Assembly (NCBI GenBank): GCA_019188255.1
Contig: JAETXT010000004.1
Coordinates: 2,728,001 to 2,792,000, forward strand
DNA: 64,000 nt
DNA from: Verticillium longisporum
Lineage: Eukaryota > Ascomycota > Sordariomycetes > Glomerellales > Plectosphaerellaceae
Direction of reading: 5' to 3'
A program made the translations under genes and the position numbers. Positions 58,701-64,000 of this stretch are shown here, piece after piece. How positions within the stretch are numbered: position 1 is the stretch's first letter; every line of letters begins with the position of its first letter. The notes under the pieces were generated by a model. The model was not told the DNA's origin, made no database searches, and was given only the letters and a program-made list of their open reading frames with translations.

Positions 58701-61700
58701 GGGTTTGCACGTTTCATCTTCAACTTCGACGACCGGTACTCCACAATGTCTGATGGCGGCATGCTCGGCCCTGGCCACATTGAGAGTACCCTTCGCCTGT
58801 ACATCGAACTGCTGCAAATCTGGATCGAGGAGATCAGGCAAAAGGCGCGGGACGCATCCGTCGAACAGCCTGACGCGAGTGACACGCGTGGTGCCAAACT
58901 TGACATATCCAGCACCTGGGCCGAGGTCGATCAGGCCGAGGCCCATGGGCTCTTCTTCCTCTGCTCCCAATCTCGCAGGGTGCGGTATTTTGCGATCACA
59001 GTTCTGCGTTTGATCAACGACTTCGATGAAGCGCTTGGCAAGAGTAAAAGTGCAGAAGATGGTGACTTGAGAGTGATCGACATTTTGGAGAACGACTCGA
59101 TGCAAGTAATGAACTTCAAGGACGAACACCTTTCCGTCGCGGAACGGAGCAGGATGCAGAGTGGGATTCAGAACATTTATAGATGTGGCGCCCAGGTCGA
59201 ACTTTGCACAAGTGCTGTGTCGTACGACACGACTCTCTGGTTCTAACACTTCTCCAACCTCATCCGCATCGCCTATGAGAAGTGTCTTTTCACGGTCACC
59301 ATCGGCCGTGACCTAATATGCAACCGGATACTGCAGATGTACAAGGGTATCACGGTGCTGTCCGAGCCCTCCAGGGGTCTATACTACGGAAATGATACAG
59401 GCAGCGGCCGGCTCACGAGCCGGACGCCGACCACGCAGCCCGAGGTTATGATTGAACAGTGGAAGTTGTACCTCATCTTCGCCTGTACCACGCTGGCCGA
59501 CACGGGTAGCCAAATGACAAGCCCTGCGCAGGCTACACAGCATAATCGGAAGACATCCAAACCGAACGCGGCTGACAAGATCGTTTCAGCCCGGCTGCTA
59601 TTCAAGTACCTCATACCACTTCTCTCGGCGTCTTCCGCCTCTGTCCGCGATGCTGTGGTTCTCGCCATGGGTTCCATCAACAAACACATTTACAGGCCAC
59701 TTCTCGAAGAACTTGCTGGGCAGGCATCTCGGTGCAACGACGAGGCACGCGCTCGTATCCACCAGCGCACCAACAGCAGTCCTCGACGGAATAGAAAGAT
59801 GGACCTCTTGCGGACCGAGATCACGCACATCTACAAACTCACCTCACACTTCCTGAAAGAGCCTGATGTCTACCAAGACGAATGGGTTTTGAACAATCTA
59901 GTCAACTTTACCAGAATACTGAGGCTATTTCTTATGGACGGCGAAGTCCAAATGGACTGGGAATTTCAAAAGCTACGTCGCCATTACTGTGGACTCATGG
60001 AAGAACTTTTTGATGGTATCAATCGGACGTCAGACCCCTCCAGATGGATGACGTTTGAGTCTAGAAAATCTGCGTTTTCTCTCATGGAAGACTGGTGTGG
60101 CTTCTCACCAAATCAAAATCAGATCAGGGCCAGGGAAGACACTATGAGACAGTCTCTGATCGATCAGCAATCACATGGCGAGCGAGGTACCGTGACCGCG
60201 GCCATGGAAATCGAGAAGCGCAATCTCCGCACCGCAGCACTCAGCGCCATGGCTGCCCTGTGCGGCGGGCCTATGAGTATCACGACGGAGAGTGGTGTGA
60301 CACTGCAATTCGATCTGCGTCGGATGCTTGCTTGGATTGAGGCCATTTTCAACTCTGGCAGTGACCGCATGAACGTCATCGGCCGGCGGGCGTTGCAGAA
60401 CCTGATCACGCACAACCAGGAGTACCCTTACCTCCTCGAACAGGGTTGCATTGCTCGGTGTTACTTGTCGGATGTCCCGAAAGTTCACGAGTGCTACTTT
60501 GCTGTGGTTACGCAAGTACTCTTGGAGTACCCTGACTACCCTTCCCCGTTCTGGAAACTGCTCAGCCTCTGTCTCTTCACTCTTGGTAACGATGAGAGCG
60601 AAATCCGGTCCAAGTCTGCCCGTGTACTCCGAGCCTTGGAGGAACGGCAGCAGCCCGCTCGAAGCTCCAAGATACAAGATTATGACATAAGTATTTCGGA
60701 CAAGACGAAGGCGGTGTACAAGAACGCCCAGTTTGAAATATCAAAGCGCCTGTCGAAACAGCACACAGAACTGGCCTTCCACATCTTTTCAGAATTCACC
60801 CTCTACTTCAAGGACCTACAGCCTGCCTCACAGCGCAATGTCGTAGCAGTCCTTCTGCCCTGGATTCAGTCGATAGAGTTGAAGGTGGATCCCAATGGCG
60901 GTCCTATCGCCGAGTCGTACGTTCTCTTGGCCAACTTGCTCGAAATCACGATCAAATCGAGCGGTGCCTTGCACAACGAGGTGCAGGCACTTTGGCAAGC
61001 ACTCGCCACGGGCCCATACCCTGGCAACGTCAGATTGATCCTTGACTTCATCATCTCTTTATGCCTCGAACGGCGGGAGCAGAACTTTGTCGAGTACGCC
61101 AAGCAAATTGTTGTTTTCTTGGCAAGCACGACGAGTACTCCCGGCATCAAGGTCGTTGAGTTCCTTCTCATGCAGATCACCCCCAAGGCCATGGTGCCCA
61201 ACGAAAAGAAGGAAGTTGCATCGCCGCCACCGGATATTGTTCAGCTTCCATACTGTGCAGACTTGGGCGAGGCCTTGCCGATCGGTACAAAGCAGTCCGG
61301 ATTCCCTCTGGGCCAGCTGCCCATGATCCTGTGGGTTGCCCTCATGGTCACCCCGCTCCAGCTGTCGCCAGAGAACGTGCCGGGCCTCCTACAAGTGGTC
61401 ACCGTTCTCTGGGACCATTACACGCCACTGGTCCAGGAACAGGCTCGAGAGATGCTTATACATTTGATCCACGAACTGGTCATCTCCCAACTCGACGAGC
61501 AAACGCCAGCCAGCGCCAAAGAGTCCATTGAGAACATGATCGATCTCATCCGCCAGCACGATCGCACCGTCGTCTGGGGTTACGAGGACAGCAACGGAAA
61601 AGCCGAAACCCATGACAACAAGGTCCCGGCAAGCATGGAGTACTTGACAACTGAAGTTGTCAAGACGTTTGAGATGACGTACCCTGGCATCAAGGAGCAA

Positions 61701-63674
61701 TGGGGCCGGCTGTCGCTGACCTGGGCTACCTCATGCCCCGTGCGACATCTCGCCTGCCGATCCTTCCAAATCTTCCGCTGTGTTCTCACGTCCTTGGACC
61801 AATTCATGCTGGGTGACATGCTTGCTCGCTTGTCCAACACCATCGCAGACGAAGATTCCGAGATCCAAACCTTTTCTATGGAAATTTTGACGACTCTCAA
61901 GACACTCATCGTCAAGCTCGATGCTGAAAAGCTTCTGACGTTCCCACAACTGTTTTGGACGACATGCGCTTGTCTCGAGTCAATCAATGAGCGCGAATTT
62001 CTGGAGGCAGTTGAAATGTTGGACGAGTTCCTGGCCAAGATTGACTTCCAGTCACCCAATGTACGAAGAATGTTGTCCGACGGCCAGCCCTCGCGATGGG
62101 ATGGCGCTTTTGAGGGCTTACAGGCTCTTCTTTACAAAGGTCTCAGATCATCAGTTTGCATGGACACGACCCTCAATATCATGACCAAGTTGGTCCAGCT
62201 GCCGAGCGATAACCTAGTCGGTGACGACAGTCGGCTGTTCTACGTCATCCTGGCCTACTTTCCGATGCTGCTGCATGAGATGGAGCAGGAGACACCAAGC
62301 GAACAATGTCTCCAAGCGGCCGAGGTTCTCTGCACCGTGGCGGAGGATCAGGGGTACGGCAACATCGCGGGGGTCCTCGAGGAGTACATCGCCTTCAAGC
62401 ACCACATTGACACACGGGAATTCCAGGTCCAATTATTCGGTGCGCTGAGAGATCATTTCCTGCCCAAATTGGAGTTCAACATGGTCGTCTTCTTGATGGG
62501 GCTGCTCACCAACTCCATCTCGTGGGTCAAGATCAAGACGATGAGCATTCTAAGCACTGTCATCCCGGAGATCGATATGAGGAGACCCGAGTTGGCCGGT
62601 CACGGTTCTGACTTGATCTCTCCACTGCTGCGCCTGCTTCAAACAGAGTACTGCATGGAGGCGCTGGAGGTGCTGGACAATATCATGACAATGTCGGGCA
62701 GTGCGATGGACAATCAGCATCTCCGGATGAGCATGACGCGGTCGACGTCCAAGACGGTTCGCAAAGAGTATGGGCGGATGCAGAGCTTATTCGGCATCCC
62801 CGAAGTATCTGGCTGGGCGATCCCCGTCCCCGCGAAGAAAACGGATTCGACGCGGGCCAATATTCACGCTGCCTTTTACATGTGTCAAAACGCCGAAGGC
62901 ATGCTGGCCGACGCGACGCCCACGCCCGACGTCGAGTTCCATGCCGAGGACTTCCCGTACGGCTACTTCCACCTGCCGGACCGGACTGAGACGATGATGT
63001 CGGACGACGCCCATGGACACGGTAACATGGGCGACATTGTCAACAAGCTCGACAGCCTGGACGACTTTTTCGATGATCTCGGGGCTAGCCCGCCGCCCAG
63101 CGAGGGTCGATCCTCTCGGACCGTCACTGAGTTCTCGCCCGATGCATACGAGTCTGGAGCTCAGCTTTATGATGAGCAGATTTTGCCCATCCTGCACCAG
63201 GCCTCTGACAATTCGACTTTCCAGAACGGCTTCACGGACAGGCCACCGCCCTTGTCGACGCAGAGCTCAGCCAACACGATGAACCCGGGCGCGTTTAGCG
63301 CCAGCGCCGCGCCGCGACCCGGGCTTCACTCGCGGTCCATCACGTCTCCGTCGGCGCCGGCTTCCTACTATCCGCACATCAGCGAGTTCACGTCCGACGA
63401 CGAGTACACCGAGGATGTCTTCTCTGACGCGGACGATGAGAGGCCCAACACTGGGAATGGCGAGAGTTCGTTCTCGCTGGAGAGCATGATCAGGCCCCTG
63501 GCGCAGAGCACGCGGACGGGTATGCGGCGGCTGACGGGCGGTCGTTCACGCGAGGGGGATCGCGCACGGGAGCTCTTCCGCGAGCGGACGGCACCATCGG
63601 CGCCGATGCCAAAGTTGCCGGCGGGGCTCTTCTCGCCCAAGTCGATGCAGCAGCCCGGCAGCGATAAGATCTAG
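55783..63674 (+). CDS. tao3: TAO3/PAG1/Furry morphogenesis scaffold, in-frame stop
   Basis: A giant HEAT/Armadillo-type scaffold of the RAM/MOR pathway, which supports the NDR kinase (yeast Cbk1, Neurospora COT-1) with Mob2 in polarised growth and septation. The long exon 56697-63674 reads in one frame except for a TAA at 59244-59246, codon ~1122 of 2,597. Family-like sequence continues on both sides (SAVSYDTTLWF before; NLIRIAYEKCLFTVTIGRDL after). Homologues as I recall them have Lys or similar there. The intron 56636-56696 joins HVLFTQ to FIAQAEEKLND. The 5' end is less sure: an acceptor at 55901 with CTAAC is clear, and the nearest workable donor gives a 37-bp intron and a start at 55783. 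That model closes to a whole number of codons. The N-terminal ~250 residues are Ser/Pro/His-rich; HEAT-like helices fill most of the rest. The C-terminus is Ser/Asp-rich. Confidence 0.9.
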
Positions 63675-64000
63675 GGGATACATATTGCGGGAGGTGTCAT
63701 GTACCGAAGCAAGGCGAAGAGAAAAGGGAGTGCATCAGCACGGCGGTAGACTACAACGATGGTAATGCGGATGATGAGAAGGTGGCCCCACGAGGGCCTT
63801 GGAGGGGTCAGTCGAACAGGGCCTGACTGCGTATGTAGGTGCGATTTTACGAATGATGGCCTCGGGGGCGTTGGAGTTGGCAAGGCGTACCTTTTGGTCG
63901 TAAAGAATCGAGATGATTATTCACCACACGTCTTGGAGGAGTATCAGCTCTGCGTTTGTTCTTGGACATGATGTGACATTGTGTTTGAAAGTAGGACTAA
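63675..64000. other. 3' flank of TAO3 to window end
   Basis: It contains the TAO3 3' region. I see no gene start or recognisable element; short open frames on both strands have no domain. Confidence 0.5.

Overview
This 64 kb window is nuclear DNA from a filamentous ascomycete, most likely a Sordariomycete and possibly Hypocreales. That placement is inferred from gene content and gene structure, not from a database search. The introns are short (about 37-107 bp), mostly GT...AG, and often carry a CTAAC- or CTGAC-like branch site. Intergenic spacers are long, and the genes match fungal housekeeping families (ETP1/BRAP2, RPN1, RIO2, RFA2, IDI1, cytochrome P450 reductase, TAO3/PAG1). Nothing looks bacterial, organellar or viral, and I recognise no intact transposon.

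Layout. 1-7053 has no intact gene; the first ~2 kb holds decayed coding relics, including a possible F-box remnant. 7054-9567 (+) is a Zn2Cys6 regulator interrupted by two one-base deletions. 12046-12816 (+) is a three-unit polyubiquitin. 13866-16094 (+) is an ETP1/BRAP2-like RING plus ZnF-UBP protein, and 16391-17401 (-) is a PhzF-family protein. 20299-27775 (+) is the most unusual gene: a secreted protein of about 2,471 residues with five tandem pectin-methylesterase-like domains, Ser/Thr-rich linkers and a long Thr/Val-rich tail. 28776-29748 (+) is replication factor A subunit 2 and 30131-31070 (-) a GNAT acetyltransferase. RIO2 (32408-33742, -) and proteasome subunit RPN1 (34263-37165, +) are divergent. 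A MATE transporter (38775-40806, +) and isopentenyl-diphosphate isomerase (41358-42326, +) follow. A two-RRM RNA-binding protein (43400-45372, -) sits beside about 5 kb of gene-poor DNA. NADPH-cytochrome P450 reductase (50340-52597, -) and the TAO3/PAG1/Furry morphogenesis scaffold (55783-63674, +) complete the window.

Functional links. Most genes are unrelated housekeeping neighbours, as is normal in fungi. Protein turnover recurs (polyubiquitin, ETP1-like, RPN1). IDI1 and P450 reductase both serve sterol and isoprenoid metabolism but are 8 kb apart and not an evident cluster. The giant pectinesterase-like gene stands alone.

Sequence quality. Four one-base deletions break otherwise continuous genes: two in the regulator, one in the pectinesterase and one in RPN1. 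An in-frame TAA interrupts TAO3. RPN1 is essential in yeast and all reading frames resume perfectly, so I read the deletions as probable sequence errors and have described the genes across them. The TAO3 stop is a substitution and could be either error or real.
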